A DNA stretch of 64,000 bases from Scandinavium manionii (lineage in GTDB: Bacteria > Pseudomonadota > Gammaproteobacteria > Enterobacterales > Enterobacteriaceae): contig NZ_JALIGC010000034.1 of the NCBI RefSeq assembly GCF_024764775.1, positions 1-64,000 of the forward strand, in the 5' to 3' direction. The position numbers were made by a program, and so were the translations under genes. Positions 25,440 through 35,314 of this stretch are shown piece after piece (within the stretch, counting starts at the first letter, position 1; each line of letters starts with the position of its first letter). The notes beneath the pieces were generated by a model, which saw only the letters and a program-made list of their open reading frames with translations, searched no databases and was not told the origin of the DNA.

Positions 25440-26831
25440 ATGAATTTTCCATTAATTGCGAACGTTGTAGTGTTCGTGGGATTGCTGTTTGCTCTGGGGC
25501 AAACACGAAATAAAAACTGGAGTCTGGCCAAGAAAGTGTTGGTCGGCCTCGCGGTCGGCGTGGTCTTCGGCCTGGCTCTGCAGCTGATTTACGGCGCAGA
25601 CAGCGCAGTGCTGAAAGAGTCCATCCAGTGGTTCAACGTCGTGGGCAATGGTTATGTCCAGCTGCTGCAAATGATCGTCATGCCGCTGGTCTTCGCCTCC
25701 ATTCTTAGCGCCGTGGCGCGTCTGCACAATGCGTCTCAGCTGGGTAAAATCAGCTTTCTGACCATCGGCACCCTGCTGTTTACCACGTTGATTTCTGCGC
25801 TGGTCGGTGTGCTGGTGACCAACCTGTTTGGCCTGAGCGCTGAAGGTCTGGTTCAGGGTACCGCTGAAACTGCGCGTCTGAACGCGATTCAAAGCACCTA
25901 CGTGGGCAAAGTGGCTGACCTGAGTGTACCGCAGCTGCTGCTCTCCTTCGTGCCGAAAAACCCGTTTGCCGACCTGACTGGGGCCAACCCAACGTCTATT
26001 ATCAGCATCGTGATTTTCGCCGCCTTCCTGGGTGTGGCCGCGCTGAAATTGCTGAAAGACGACGAGCCAAAAGGCAAACGCGTACTGACTGCCATCGACA
26101 CACTGCAAAGCTGGGTGATGAAACTGGTGCGTCTGGTGATGCAGCTGACGCCGTACGGCGTGCTGGCGCTGATGACCAAAGTGGTGGCCAGTTCTAACCT
26201 GCAGGACATCATCAAGCTCGGCGGTTTTGTGGTGGCGTCTTACCTCGGTCTGGCGATTATGTTTGTGGTGCACGGTCTGCTGCTGGGTGCTAACGGCGTG
26301 AATCCGCTGAAGTACTTCCGCAAAGTATGGCCAGTGCTGACCTTCGCCTTCACCAGCCGTTCCAGCGCCGCGTCTATTCCACTGAATATCGAAGCGCAGA
26401 CTCGCCGTCTGGGCGTGCCGGAATCTATCGCCAGCTTCTCAGCCTCTTTCGGCGCCACGATTGGTCAGAACGGTTGTGCGGGTCTGTACCCGGCCATGCT
26501 GGCAGTGATGGTTGCGCCAACAGTGGGTATTAACCCGCTGGATCCACTGTGGATTGCGACGCTGGTCGGTATCGTCACCGTCAGCTCTGCCGGTGTGGCT
26601 GGCGTCGGTGGTGGTGCAACCTTTGCAGCTCTGATTGTTCTGCCTGCGATGGGCCTGCCGGTTACCCTGGTCGCACTGCTGATTTCTATCGAGCCGCTGA
26701 TCGACATGGGCCGTACGGCGCTGAATGTGAACGGTTCCATGACTGCCGGGACGCTGACCAGCCAGTGGCTGCGCCAGACCGATAAAGCGGTAATGGAAAG
26801 TGAAAACGAGGTGGAGTTGGCACACCGTTAA
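25440..26831 (+). CDS. tcyP: L-cystine:cation symporter TcyP (YdjN)
   Basis: This 463-residue member of the dicarboxylate/amino acid:cation symporter family is the same length as E. coli YdjN. It has eight or more membrane helices, the re-entrant SRSSAASIPLN loop and the GATIGQNGCAGLYP segment typical of the family. It imports L-cystine. The ATG at 25440 follows AGGAGAACGGGG; an upstream in-frame extension is unsupported. In E. coli it is in the CysB regulon. Confidence 0.95.
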   Translation: MNFPLIANVVVFVGLLFALGQTRNKNWSLAKKVLVGLAVGVVFGLALQLIYGADSAVLKESIQWFNVVGNGYVQLLQMIVMPLVFASILSAVARLHNASQLGKISFLTIGTLLFTTLISALVGVLVTNLFGLSAEGLVQGTAETARLNAIQSTYVGKVADLSVPQLLLSFVPKNPFADLTGANPTSIISIVIFAAFLGVAALKLLKDDEPKGKRVLTAIDTLQSWVMKLVRLVMQLTPYGVLALMTKVVASSNLQDIIKLGGFVVASYLGLAIMFVVHGLLLGANGVNPLKYFRKVWPVLTFAFTSRSSAASIPLNIEAQTRRLGVPESIASFSASFGATIGQNGCAGLYPAMLAVMVAPTVGINPLDPLWIATLVGIVTVSSAGVAGVGGGATFAALIVLPAMGLPVTLVALLISIEPLIDMGRTALNVNGSMTAGTLTSQWLRQTDKAVMESENEVELAHR

Positions 26832-26848
26832 TCTGTGCCGCTTCCCAT

Positions 26849-26878
26849 AAAAAAAGCGCCGATTCGGCGCTTTTTTTT
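26849..26878. terminator. Bidirectional terminator between tcyP and cedA
   Basis: The stem agcgccg/cggcgct is flanked by seven A and eight T residues. Confidence 0.88.
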
Positions 26879-26888
26879 ATCGTTCAAA

Positions 26889-27131
26889 CTACTCTTCGAT
26901 TTCGCCTTCCTGACGCATTTGCGTCGCCCAGCGCTGGGCGGACTCCGGTCCGGTAAAAGCCTGTGAACGCTGGAATCGATTCCCCATCAGCACGAACGCG
27001 ACATACTTCCCCCGCAGCTTCCAGACATCCCGATAGCCATCGACTTTCGAGGCGTGATCAGGCGGTGCCGGTTCGACACGAGGCACATAGCTGATCACGG
27101 GGCGATTGTTGTGTTGACGCAGCGGTTTCAT
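26889..27131 (-). CDS. cedA: Cell division activator CedA
   Basis: The 80-residue protein matches E. coli CedA (MKPLRQ start, DVWKLRGKYVAFVLMG and ESAQRWATQMRQEGE). CedA is a small DNA-binding beta-sheet protein that promotes division in dnaA(cos)-type over-replicating cells and binds RNA polymerase. It is divergent from katE, as in E. coli. Confidence 0.93.
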   Translation of the reverse strand: MKPLRQHNNRPVISYVPRVEPAPPDHASKVDGYRDVWKLRGKYVAFVLMGNRFQRSQAFTGPESAQRWATQMRQEGEIEE

Positions 27132-27365
27132 AAGCGGAAAAGCACCAGAACGAAATTCAAAGTCAGTAAAAACCTATCATAGCCGATTGTGGTCGCCACC
27201 GTCGCGCCCTGTGTGCGAAATCGCGCCTGCCCCAGTGAGATGAATCGGAATTACGCCTGTGATGGCCGGAGAGCAGCACCCTGTGTTCTATAGTTAATAG
27301 GTTTTGACGCAATGTTTGACGCAACAACGACCCTTTTCTAATAACGAAAACAGGAGACGAGTGCA

Positions 27366-29624
27366 ATGTCGACAAAAGATAATAAAACCCCCCCGCATCA
27401 ATCCCCGGTACACGATGCCACTGAATCCCAGCCCGGTCTGGACTCCCTTGCCCCTGACGACAATTCGCATCGTTCCAGCCCGCATCCGACGGCGCCAGGC
27501 GAAGAGCCTACTGCGCCGGGCAGCCTGAAGGCGCCCGATATCGGCAATGAAAAACTTCATGCTTTGGAGACTTTTCGCAAAGGCGGCGACGATGTGCCGC
27601 TGACCACCAATCAGGGACTGCGAATTGCCGATGATCAAAACTCCCTGCGCGCCGGGGCGCGTGGTCCGACGCTGCTGGAAGATTTCATCCTGCGTGAAAA
27701 AATCACCCATTTTGATCATGAACGCATTCCTGAACGCATCGTGCACGCCAGAGGTTCGGCGGCGCACGGCTATTTTCAGGCCTACAAAGACCTGAGTGAT
27801 CTTACCAAAGCCAGCTTTCTGGGCGACGCTGATAAAATCACCCCTGTCTTCGTGCGTTTCTCCACGGTTCAGGGCGGCGCAGGCTCAGCCGATACGGTGC
27901 GTGATATTCGTGGATTTGCGACAAAATTCTATACCGACGAAGGGAATTTCGACCTGGTTGGTAACAATACGCCGGTGTTTTTTATCCAGGACGCGATGAA
28001 GTTCCCGGATTTCGTTCACGCGGTAAAACCCGAACCGCACTGGGCCATTCCGCAGGGCGGTAGCGCCCACGACACTTTTTGGGATTATGTTTCCCTGCAA
28101 CCTGAAACGCTGCACAACGTGATGTGGGCGATGTCAGACCGCGGTCTGCCGCGTAGCTATCGCACCATGGAAGGCTTCGGCATTCACACCTTCCGGCTGG
28201 TCAACGCTGAAGGGAAATCCACGTTTGTGCGTTTCCACTGGAAACCCGTGGCAGGCAAAGCGTCGATGGTTTGGGATGAGTCGCAAAAACTGACGGGCCG
28301 TGACCCTGATTTCCACCGGCGTGAACTGTGGGAAGCGATTGAAGCCGGGGATTATCCAGAGTACGAACTGGGCCTGCAGCTGATCCCCGAAGAAGACGAA
28401 TTCAAATTCGACTTTGACCTGCTCGACCCGACCAAACTCATTCCCGAGGCACTGGTACCGGTACAGCTGGTAGGGAAAATGGTGCTGAACCGTAACCCTG
28501 ATAACTTCTTTGCCGAGAATGAACAGGTCGCGTTCCACCCTGGCCATATCGTGCCAGGCATTGATTTCAGTAATGACCCACTATTGCAGGGGCGACTGTT
28601 TTCCTACACTGATACACAAATCAGCCGCCTCGGCGGGCCAAATTTCCATGAAACTCCAATTAACCGCCCTGCCTGCCCGTATCACAATTTCCAGCGTGAC
28701 GGCATGCACCGGATGGATATCGACACCAATCCGGCGAACTACGAGCCCAACTCCATCAACGATAACTGGCCGCGAGAAACCCCGCCTGGCCCGCATCGCG
28801 GTGGATTTGAGTCGCATCATGCCCGGGTTGATGGCGATAAAATTCGTGAGCGCAGTCCTTCGTTTGGCGAATATTACGCGCATCCGCGTCTGTTCTGGAA
28901 CAGTCAGACGGCGGTGGAACAGCAGCATATCGTCAGTGCCTTTAGCTTCGAGCTGAGCAAAGTTGCCCGGGCGTATATCCGCGAGCGGGTGGTCGATCAG
29001 CTGGCGCATATCGATCATCAGTTGGCAAACTCCGTGGCCGATAACTTAGGGATTACGCTGACTCAAGAGCAACGAAACATCGCCCCACCTGCCGCCATTA
29101 ACGGGATTAGCAAAGACCCGACGTTAAGTCTGTATGCTATTCCGGGCGGCGGTGTGAAAGGCCGCGTGGTGGCCGTTCTGTTGAGCGATAAACCGGTGGC
29201 AAAAGAGGTGCTGGCGCTGCTAAAGGCACTTAAGGCACAGGGCGTACACGCTAAGCTCCTTTACTCACGGATGGGCGACGTCATCGCCGATGATGGTTCG
29301 GCATTACCGGTGGCGGCGACTTTTGCAGGCTCGCCTTCGCTGACGGTCGATGCGGTGATTGTGCCTGGCGGGGATATTGCCAGCCTGGAAAAACAGGGTG
29401 ATGCCCGGTATTACCTGCTCGAAGCGTATAAACACCTGAAGCCGATTCTGCTGTCCGGGGATGCGCGTCAGTTCAAAACGCTGTTACAGGTGAGCGAAAA
29501 AGGTGAGGAAGGTTTAATTGAAGGTGACAGTGTCACCGATAAGCTAATGAAATCCTTCCTGACCCAGCTCGCCGCGCATCGCGTATGGTCGCGGGCAAGT
29601 AAAATCCCGTCTATTCCTGCGTAA
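27366..29624 (+). CDS. katE: Catalase HPII, heme d monofunctional catalase
   Basis: The 752-residue large-subunit catalase disproportionates hydrogen peroxide. It has the catalytic His in RIVHARGSAAHG (about 127), the active-site Asn in LVGNNTPVFF, and the heme-ligand Tyr in RLFSYTDTQISRL. The extra C-terminal flavodoxin-like domain (GVKGRVVAVLLSD onward) is characteristic of HPII. The first 70 residues are the polar arm of the family. An AGGAGACG ribosome site precedes the ATG. In E. coli katE depends on RpoS. Confidence 0.96.
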   Translation: MSTKDNKTPPHQSPVHDATESQPGLDSLAPDDNSHRSSPHPTAPGEEPTAPGSLKAPDIGNEKLHALETFRKGGDDVPLTTNQGLRIADDQNSLRAGARGPTLLEDFILREKITHFDHERIPERIVHARGSAAHGYFQAYKDLSDLTKASFLGDADKITPVFVRFSTVQGGAGSADTVRDIRGFATKFYTDEGNFDLVGNNTPVFFIQDAMKFPDFVHAVKPEPHWAIPQGGSAHDTFWDYVSLQPETLHNVMWAMSDRGLPRSYRTMEGFGIHTFRLVNAEGKSTFVRFHWKPVAGKASMVWDESQKLTGRDPDFHRRELWEAIEAGDYPEYELGLQLIPEEDEFKFDFDLLDPTKLIPEALVPVQLVGKMVLNRNPDNFFAENEQVAFHPGHIVPGIDFSNDPLLQGRLFSYTDTQISRLGGPNFHETPINRPACPYHNFQRDGMHRMDIDTNPANYEPNSINDNWPRETPPGPHRGGFESHHARVDGDKIRERSPSFGEYYAHPRLFWNSQTAVEQQHIVSAFSFELSKVARAYIRERVVDQLAHIDHQLANSVADNLGITLTQEQRNIAPPAAINGISKDPTLSLYAIPGGGVKGRVVAVLLSDKPVAKEVLALLKALKAQGVHAKLLYSRMGDVIADDGSALPVAATFAGSPSLTVDAVIVPGGDIASLEKQGDARYYLLEAYKHLKPILLSGDARQFKTLLQVSEKGEEGLIEGDSVTDKLMKSFLTQLAAHRVWSRASKIPSIPA

Positions 29625-29772
29625 GCGACTGGTTTTTAGGGTAAAAAAATGCCGGGTGCGACTGCGCCCCGGCCTAACCCCTAACACGGTGCCCTGGGAG
29701 AATCCGGGCACTAACATTTCAACCAACCCTAAATAATCTGAGTTGCACATCTGCCGCTTAAAGTATCGCGGG

Positions 29773-30531
29773 TTAAACGTCGCGGTAAGTCCCGAGACGG
29801 TAGCCGCGCTCGGCAACGGCATATTTCAGTGACGGCGACGTCAGTACGTCGAGTTCCGTCAAACGCGGGTAGCAATAGGCGCTGCTCATAATCGTGTTGT
29901 CCACAAACGCCGGATGGCACATCACTTCAACGGATGATTCCCCTGCCCGCGCGGACGTTTCCAGCGTTTGCAGGAACAGTTCTTCGGTGATGGCATCGCC
30001 ATAAAACTCATCCGCAAACCTGGCGCTGCTGCGCACGCCTAAATCATCCAGCACATGCAACTTTTGCTGATTACGGTCGATACGCATCGCCACGCCTTTC
30101 GCTTTAGCAAACGCTGCCACAATCGGGAAAATCTGCGGGATCATGTGCACATGGTGATGGCTGTCGAGGTGCGTTGGTTCGCAGCCGAACAGGTCAACAA
30201 AGCGGTGATACTGGCAGTCCAGTTCACGGGCAATCTCTTCCAGCGGCAGCGTGTCTTCTTCCGCCATCTGCCAGATCCACTTACCCAGTTTGCCTTCACG
30301 CGTCAGGCCTGGCATCGCGGACAGTGGCATTCCAAGAGTGAGAACAAAATGCATCCCCACCGCCAACTCCGGTAAACAGCGGCTCATCTGAGCCGCATGT
30401 TCAATGGCCGCGCCGTTCACCAGCGCGGTAGTGGACGTTACCAGCCCATTTTTACAGGCGTCGACAATGCCGTAGTTTTGCCCTTTACTCAGGCCAAAGT
30501 CATCGGCATTGACGATTAGCACACGCTCCAT
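29773..30531 (-). CDS. chbG: Chitooligosaccharide deacetylase ChbG
   Basis: The 252-residue YdjC-family carbohydrate deacetylase has the metal motifs NADDFG and THLDSHHHVHM. It removes one acetyl group from chitobiose-6-phosphate, which makes the inducer recognised by ChbR and the substrate of ChbF. The ATG at 30529-30531 is preceded by GGAG; a TTG two codons earlier abuts it. Last gene of chbBCARFG, 12 bp after chbF. Confidence 0.94.
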   Translation of the reverse strand: MERVLIVNADDFGLSKGQNYGIVDACKNGLVTSTTALVNGAAIEHAAQMSRCLPELAVGMHFVLTLGMPLSAMPGLTREGKLGKWIWQMAEEDTLPLEEIARELDCQYHRFVDLFGCEPTHLDSHHHVHMIPQIFPIVAAFAKAKGVAMRIDRNQQKLHVLDDLGVRSSARFADEFYGDAITEELFLQTLETSARAGESSVEVMCHPAFVDNTIMSSAYCYPRLTELDVLTSPSLKYAVAERGYRLGTYRDV

Positions 30532-30543
30532 TTGCAACTCCTT

Positions 30544-31890
30544 TTACTGCTTGAGGGTTTTCACCGTTTCGGCAAAGTTCGGCAGCCACTTTTCATGGGC
30601 GAGAATCAGCTCGCGGGCCAGCACTTCTGCATCTTTGTCGGAATGAATCAGCGGACTGAGGTTCAGCGCCAGCAGCACATCGTTAAACTCACCGCTCAGC
30701 GCCGCATGGCTGGCCGCCACTTCGAAGCCTTTAATAGTGTGAATCAGCCCCAGAACTTTATCATCGAAATGGGTCAGACGCGGGTGCGGTTTCGCGCCGT
30801 CGCGGCCCAGAATACAGGTCATTTCGACCGCCCAGTCCGCCGGGATGTTCTCCACGTGACCGTAGTGCGGCACGTTGACGTAATGTTCAGCCTGCTTGTC
30901 ATTGTAGATAGCGTTAATCACTTCACAGGCGGCGTCGGAGTAGTACGCCCCACCGCGCTGCTCAAGCTCTTTCGGCTTGATGTTGAGGTCCGGATCTTTG
31001 TACAGCTCGAACAGCTGTTTCTCGACCTTCTGCACCACCTGTGCACGAGCGCCGCCTTTGTAGTATTCGCCCATTTCGATGGCCAGCATCTCTTTCTGCT
31101 TGAAGTAATACAGCAGATAAGAGCACGGCAGCAGGTTCAGGGAGCGAATCAGGCCTTCGCTGAACGGCATATCGAAGATGTTTTTCACGGTATTGGCGGT
31201 CAGCTTACCGGAGGCTACGCCGTCCAGCAGTTCGGCAAAGCGGGATTCGCCGTTCACGATAACGTCGCGTATGAACACCATGTGGTTCAGGCCGAACAGG
31301 TCAATTGACAGATCGTCTTTATCAGTGAGTTTCAACACATCGGTGATGAACATTTTCATACCGATTGGGATATTGCACACACCAATAAAGCGTTTGAAGT
31401 CGGTGTGACGATAAACTGCTTCAGTCACCATGCCAGCCGGGTTAGTGAAGTTAATCACCCATGCGTCCGGGCAAATTTCCTGCACGTCTTTGATGATATC
31501 AAACACCACCGGAATAGTGCGCAGACCTTTGAACAGGCCGCCTGCGCCGTTGGTTTCCTGGCCGAGATAACCGTGGCTCAATGGAATACGTTCATCTTTC
31601 TCACGCGCCTGCAGCTGGCCAACGCGCAGCTGAGTGGTGACAAAATTAGCGTCTTTCAGCGCTTCACGACGGTTCAGGGTTTTGTGCACCGTCATCGGCA
31701 CGCCCGCTTTCTGTACCATGCGTTCGCACAGCGCGTGAATAATGTCGAGCTTCTCCTGACCGCCTTCCACATCCACCAGCCACAGTTCGGTGACCGGCAG
31801 TTCGTGATAACGCTTAATAAAACCTTCCAGTAATTCCGGGGTATAGCTGCTGCCGCCGCCAATAGTAACGATCTTTAATTTCTGGCTCAT
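30544..31890 (-). CDS. chbF: 6-phospho-beta-glucosidase / monoacetylchitobiose-6-phosphate hydrolase ChbF (GH4)
   Basis: This 448-residue GH4 enzyme uses NAD and a divalent metal. The N-terminal Rossmann start KIVTIGGGSSYTPELLEG, the metal Cys in CNIPIGM and the FGLNHM segment are family signatures. It cleaves the phosphorylated disaccharide imported by ChbBCA. The ATG at 31888-31890 has GGGAGAAAG upstream; a longer in-frame opening is unsupported. Confidence 0.94.
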   Translation of the reverse strand: MSQKLKIVTIGGGSSYTPELLEGFIKRYHELPVTELWLVDVEGGQEKLDIIHALCERMVQKAGVPMTVHKTLNRREALKDANFVTTQLRVGQLQAREKDERIPLSHGYLGQETNGAGGLFKGLRTIPVVFDIIKDVQEICPDAWVINFTNPAGMVTEAVYRHTDFKRFIGVCNIPIGMKMFITDVLKLTDKDDLSIDLFGLNHMVFIRDVIVNGESRFAELLDGVASGKLTANTVKNIFDMPFSEGLIRSLNLLPCSYLLYYFKQKEMLAIEMGEYYKGGARAQVVQKVEKQLFELYKDPDLNIKPKELEQRGGAYYSDAACEVINAIYNDKQAEHYVNVPHYGHVENIPADWAVEMTCILGRDGAKPHPRLTHFDDKVLGLIHTIKGFEVAASHAALSGEFNDVLLALNLSPLIHSDKDAEVLARELILAHEKWLPNFAETVKTLKQ

Positions 31891-31989
31891 AACTTTCTCC
31901 CTCGTTACCCGCAAATGATGTGTAGCTGACTCGCCACAAAACACGCGGATAGCTAAACGAATTCGGTGTGTGCGGCGTACCGCACGGCG

Positions 31990-32829
31990 TTAATTAATGA
32001 CGGTGAGCTGTTTTCGATAATTGCTGGGTGTAAATGAGGTCAGCTTTTTGAAGGTCTTAATAAACAGACTCGGACTGCTGTAACCTGATTCATACGCAAT
32101 ATCGGTCACCGAATAATTGGTAATTTCCAATTGCTTCATGGCGAAGTTGATGCGGATATCATTAATTATCTGCATCGGCGTCTTACTGTAAAAACGCTGC
32201 GTTGCCCGGGTCAGATATTCCTGAGACTTACCGGATAGCGCGACCATATTTTCCAGCGCACCTTCACCAAATTTATGTTTATCGTGCATCTCTTCTACGG
32301 TTGTTTTTAACCACTGAGGAATAACATCCTGTGACTGCTCCTCACGGAAATGGCGCAGACGGTTAATCACATAGAACGAAACCACTTCAATAAACTCATC
32401 AAATTCACTTTCGCGGAAATTGAGTGAGGCAATAACCGACTCTATATAGCTGAGAAAGGTACTTTTAACCGAGTAAACCTGTGAGGCCACCAAAAAACTG
32501 GGTAACAGCGGCTGATAGTGCTCTTCAAAGAAACGTTTGCTGATGCCAACGTTCAGGATGCGGGTCGCGCCGAACTCGTAAAAGCTCTGGTGGTAAGACC
32601 CCATCGGGATGAAGACAAAATCCCCGCGCTCCAGCATCACCCGTTTACCATTGATTTCCTGGTAATAGCGCCCGGTTAACACGAGAGTGAACTCGTAGTA
32701 ATCGTGCTGGTGTAAACCGCTGATGCTTTCCGTTTTGTTGTAGATGAAGACATGAAAATTCTTACCGTTAAACAGTTGTTGTTCAAGCGCGGTACTAATT
32801 TCCAGGGTCGTCATCTTTGGTTGCCTCAT
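31990..32829 (-). CDS. chbR: Dual-function regulator ChbR (AraC family)
   Basis: The 279-residue protein has an N-terminal cupin domain (GLHQHDYYEFTLVLTGRYYQ, MLERGDFVFIPMG) and a C-terminal AraC HTH pair (MVALSGKSQEYLTRATQRF, then VTDIAYESGYSSPSLFIKTF). ChbR represses the chb operon without sugar and activates it with CRP when chitobiose products are present. Its length and N-terminus align with the E. coli protein, supporting the start. It lies within the operon, 15 bp after chbA. Confidence 0.94.
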   Translation of the reverse strand: MRQPKMTTLEISTALEQQLFNGKNFHVFIYNKTESISGLHQHDYYEFTLVLTGRYYQEINGKRVMLERGDFVFIPMGSYHQSFYEFGATRILNVGISKRFFEEHYQPLLPSFLVASQVYSVKSTFLSYIESVIASLNFRESEFDEFIEVVSFYVINRLRHFREEQSQDVIPQWLKTTVEEMHDKHKFGEGALENMVALSGKSQEYLTRATQRFYSKTPMQIINDIRINFAMKQLEITNYSVTDIAYESGYSSPSLFIKTFKKLTSFTPSNYRKQLTVIN

Positions 32830-32844
32830 GGTGGTATCTACCCG

Positions 32845-33192
32845 TTATTGTACTTTCTCGTGAAGCTCAATCAATTCGGCAACCAGCTCGCGGGCCAGCA
32901 TTGAGGTCATAAGATGATCCTGCGCATGTACCAGCACCAGGCTGACCTTCATTTTGCCTTCGCCTTCATCGCTTTCGATGAGCTGCGTTTGCACGCGGTG
33001 CGCTTCACTCAGCGCGATGCGGGATTGTTCCATTGTGGCTTTTGCCGTCGTGAAATCGCCCTGCTTGGCCTGTTTCAACGCGGTGTACGCCAGGCTGCGT
33101 GCCTGTCCGGAGTTAATGATAAGCCCCATAACCACTTCTTCGAGATCGTTAACTTCAACCTCATCTGCCACGATTTTATCCAGATCGAACAT
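32845..33192 (-). CDS. chbA: N,N'-diacetylchitobiose PTS EIIA component
   Basis: The 115-residue all-helical Lac-family EIIA has its phosphorylation site His in LVLVHAQDHLM (H89). It receives phosphate from HPr and passes it to ChbB. The C-terminal helix and lengths agree with E. coli ChbA (116 aa). It lies between chbC and chbR in the same operon. Confidence 0.95.
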   Translation of the reverse strand: MFDLDKIVADEVEVNDLEEVVMGLIINSGQARSLAYTALKQAKQGDFTTAKATMEQSRIALSEAHRVQTQLIESDEGEGKMKVSLVLVHAQDHLMTSMLARELVAELIELHEKVQ

Positions 33193-33247
33193 AGCTATTC
33201 CCTCTTTACGTCTGGCGGTACGGGAGCAACTCCCGTACCGCGTTACA

Positions 33248-34606
33248 TCAGAATTTCAGTGCGTTAGCGATATCTTCTTCGCTCTCTTCCTGCTCAATAA
33301 CGGCCTGTGCTTTGTTGGATACCGCCACGAACGGCAGGTACACCACCACCGACACCCCGAGGTTAAACAGCGCGACACACAGCGCCGCAACGCTACCGTT
33401 ACTGTTGAAGAAGGCCCCCAGGCCGGTCGGCATGGTCCACGGTGCCAGGTTGGTTACCGGTGGGATAATGCCCATCGAGTACGCCAGCAGCGTGATAGCG
33501 GCCAGAATTGGCTGAACCAGCACGAACGGAATAAACATCACCGGGTTCATGATGATCGGCAGACCAAACAGAATCGGTTCATTAATCTGGAAGATGCCTG
33601 ATGGCAGCGCCAGTTTCGCGACCTGACGATGGTCAGCACGACGTGAACCAATAAAGATGGCAATAATCAGACCCAGCGTCGCACCGGAACCGCCCAGCAG
33701 GATGTAGGAGTCGAGCATCGGCTTGGCCCAGAAGTGGAACTCTTTCCCGGCTGCGATAGCCGCTTCAACAGAGCCATACTGCTGGTACAGTGCGATGTTT
33801 TCCAGCGCCCACGGGGTCATGATGCCGTTGTCCAGCGCGGTGAGTGCCAGTGAACCGTGCACACCAAAGAACCACAGCAGTGAGTTAAAGATAACGTATG
33901 CCCAGCCCACGACGCTGCCCATTGACGCCAACGGTTTGGAGATGGAATCGAGGATAATCTGGTGGAAGTTGCTGCCATGGGTGGCCAGCGCCCAGGAGAT
34001 AACACCGAACACGGTCAGGATAAGGAAGCCAGGAATCAGCGCCGAGAAAGAGCGGGAAACCGAGGTCGGTACGCTATCCGGCAGAGTAATCACCCAGTTA
34101 CGGCGTATGACGAAGGTAAACATCTCCGCCACAATCAAACCTATGACCATGCCCGATATAATATTTTGCCCACCTAACCAGTTAGCCCCCACCGCATAGG
34201 CTTCGCCCACGCTATAAGGGGTGACGGTCATAAAGGCCGCGACGGATAACAGGCCCGCCGCCAGGGGATCAACCTTGCGTTCTTCAGCCAGCGCCATACC
34301 AATGAAAAAAGGCGCCATCAGCGACATAATGCCCAACGTACCGTTGTACACGTTGCCGCCGATGGCTTTAAAACCATTCAGGGTCTCAATGGTGGAAGCA
34401 TCTAACCGAATGCCCATCGAATAGAAAAACGAGCCTTCGCCAAAACTTAAAAACACGTTATTAATTAAAACGAACATGGCCCCTGCGAGGGTCAACGGCA
34501 TCAGTTTAATAAAACCGTTTTTAATCGCATTAATATGCGGCTGCTTTCCTATTTTTACAGCAAAAGGAAGGAGTACCTTTTCAAGAGAGCTAATAAATTT
34601 ACTCAT
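33248..34606 (-). CDS. chbC: N,N'-diacetylchitobiose PTS EIIC permease
   Basis: The 452-residue EIIC of the Lac/cellobiose family is the same length as E. coli ChbC, with about ten helices and the sugar-site segment FQINEPILFGLPI. It carries chitobiose across the inner membrane while ChbB phosphorylates it. The ATG at 34604-34606 gives the conserved N-terminus MSKFISSLEKVLLPFAVKIG; a 41-codon extension upstream is out of family. Confidence 0.95.
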   Translation of the reverse strand: MSKFISSLEKVLLPFAVKIGKQPHINAIKNGFIKLMPLTLAGAMFVLINNVFLSFGEGSFFYSMGIRLDASTIETLNGFKAIGGNVYNGTLGIMSLMAPFFIGMALAEERKVDPLAAGLLSVAAFMTVTPYSVGEAYAVGANWLGGQNIISGMVIGLIVAEMFTFVIRRNWVITLPDSVPTSVSRSFSALIPGFLILTVFGVISWALATHGSNFHQIILDSISKPLASMGSVVGWAYVIFNSLLWFFGVHGSLALTALDNGIMTPWALENIALYQQYGSVEAAIAAGKEFHFWAKPMLDSYILLGGSGATLGLIIAIFIGSRRADHRQVAKLALPSGIFQINEPILFGLPIIMNPVMFIPFVLVQPILAAITLLAYSMGIIPPVTNLAPWTMPTGLGAFFNSNGSVAALCVALFNLGVSVVVYLPFVAVSNKAQAVIEQEESEEDIANALKF

Positions 34607-34697
34607 AGAAAATACCCTTAAAGGCCGCAATAAAATATTGCGGCGATTGTGTGTGAAATTACTCTTTGACGGGAAAATTAAAATAATAAAGCAAAAA

Positions 34698-35018
34698 TTA
34701 CTGCGCTGCTGCTTTCTTAATCGCCGCAACAGCAGCTTTCAGTACACCTAAACCATCTATCTTGCCATACAACACTGAATCAATAACTTCTACCGGCTTA
34801 TTGGGCAGCAGACGCTGAATTTCCGGCAACATATAAGCGATTTGTGGGCCCAGTAATACGACGTCGGCGTCGACACCTTTTTCGCCCGCGAGGGTTTCTG
34901 GGAAAGCGTCAATAACAACCGGCACTTCGTACTTCTCAGCTTGTGCGCGCATTTTTGACACCAACAGAGAGGTGGACATGCCCGCAGAACAGAATAAGTA
35001 GATATGTTTCTTTTCCAT
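34698..35018 (-). CDS. chbB: N,N'-diacetylchitobiose PTS EIIB component
   Basis: The 106-residue Lac-family EIIB has the phospho-accepting Cys10 in YLFCSAGMSTSLL. First structural gene of chbBCARFG. The 91-bp gap before chbC has an AT-rich stretch but no clear terminator. Confidence 0.95.
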   Translation of the reverse strand: MEKKHIYLFCSAGMSTSLLVSKMRAQAEKYEVPVVIDAFPETLAGEKGVDADVVLLGPQIAYMLPEIQRLLPNKPVEVIDSVLYGKIDGLGVLKAAVAAIKKAAAQ

Positions 35019-35194
35019 ACTCGCTTCCTCAATAGGTATTTACTGACCGCCGCCGGGTAATTCATCCCGAACTCAACGGGGCGGGCTTATGACGGTAACG
35101 AATTGTTACTTTGTGTTTGTAAGGTGAGTATACGGCATCGCAAAGGTGCAAGATAATTCCTGGCAGACCTAAATTGTCTCTCATTGACCTTCAG

Positions 35195-35212
35195 TTATGA
35201 CTACCCTCACAT
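35195..35212. promoter_or_regulatory. Candidate CRP site upstream of chbB
   Basis: TATGA-N6-TCACA at 35196-35211 matches the CRP consensus TGTGA-N6-TCACA at 9 of 10 positions, about 180 bp upstream of chbB. A neighbouring ttcgcgcaattaa stretch (35226-35238) resembles a NagC/Mlc site, which would fit known chb control, but I hold that weakly. Confidence 0.55.
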
Positions 35213-35267
35213 TTTGGCCAAATAATTCGCGCAATTAAATAAGCAGCAGCAGGCAATAAAAAACCCG

Positions 35268-35291
35268 GCCAGATGGCCGGGCTTGCTCAGG
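35268..35291 (-). terminator. osmE terminator
   Basis: The stem cccggcc/ggccggg closes on AGAT; on the minus strand it is followed by a run of T residues downstream of osmE. Confidence 0.85.
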
Positions 35292-35314
35292 ACTCAGCTA
35301 AATGTGTGAGTCGC

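Noticed and set aside
35226..35238. NagC/Mlc operator upstream of chbB
   Set aside because: The ttcgcgcaattaa core is suggestive and fits known chb control, but the flanks do not make a convincing full site.
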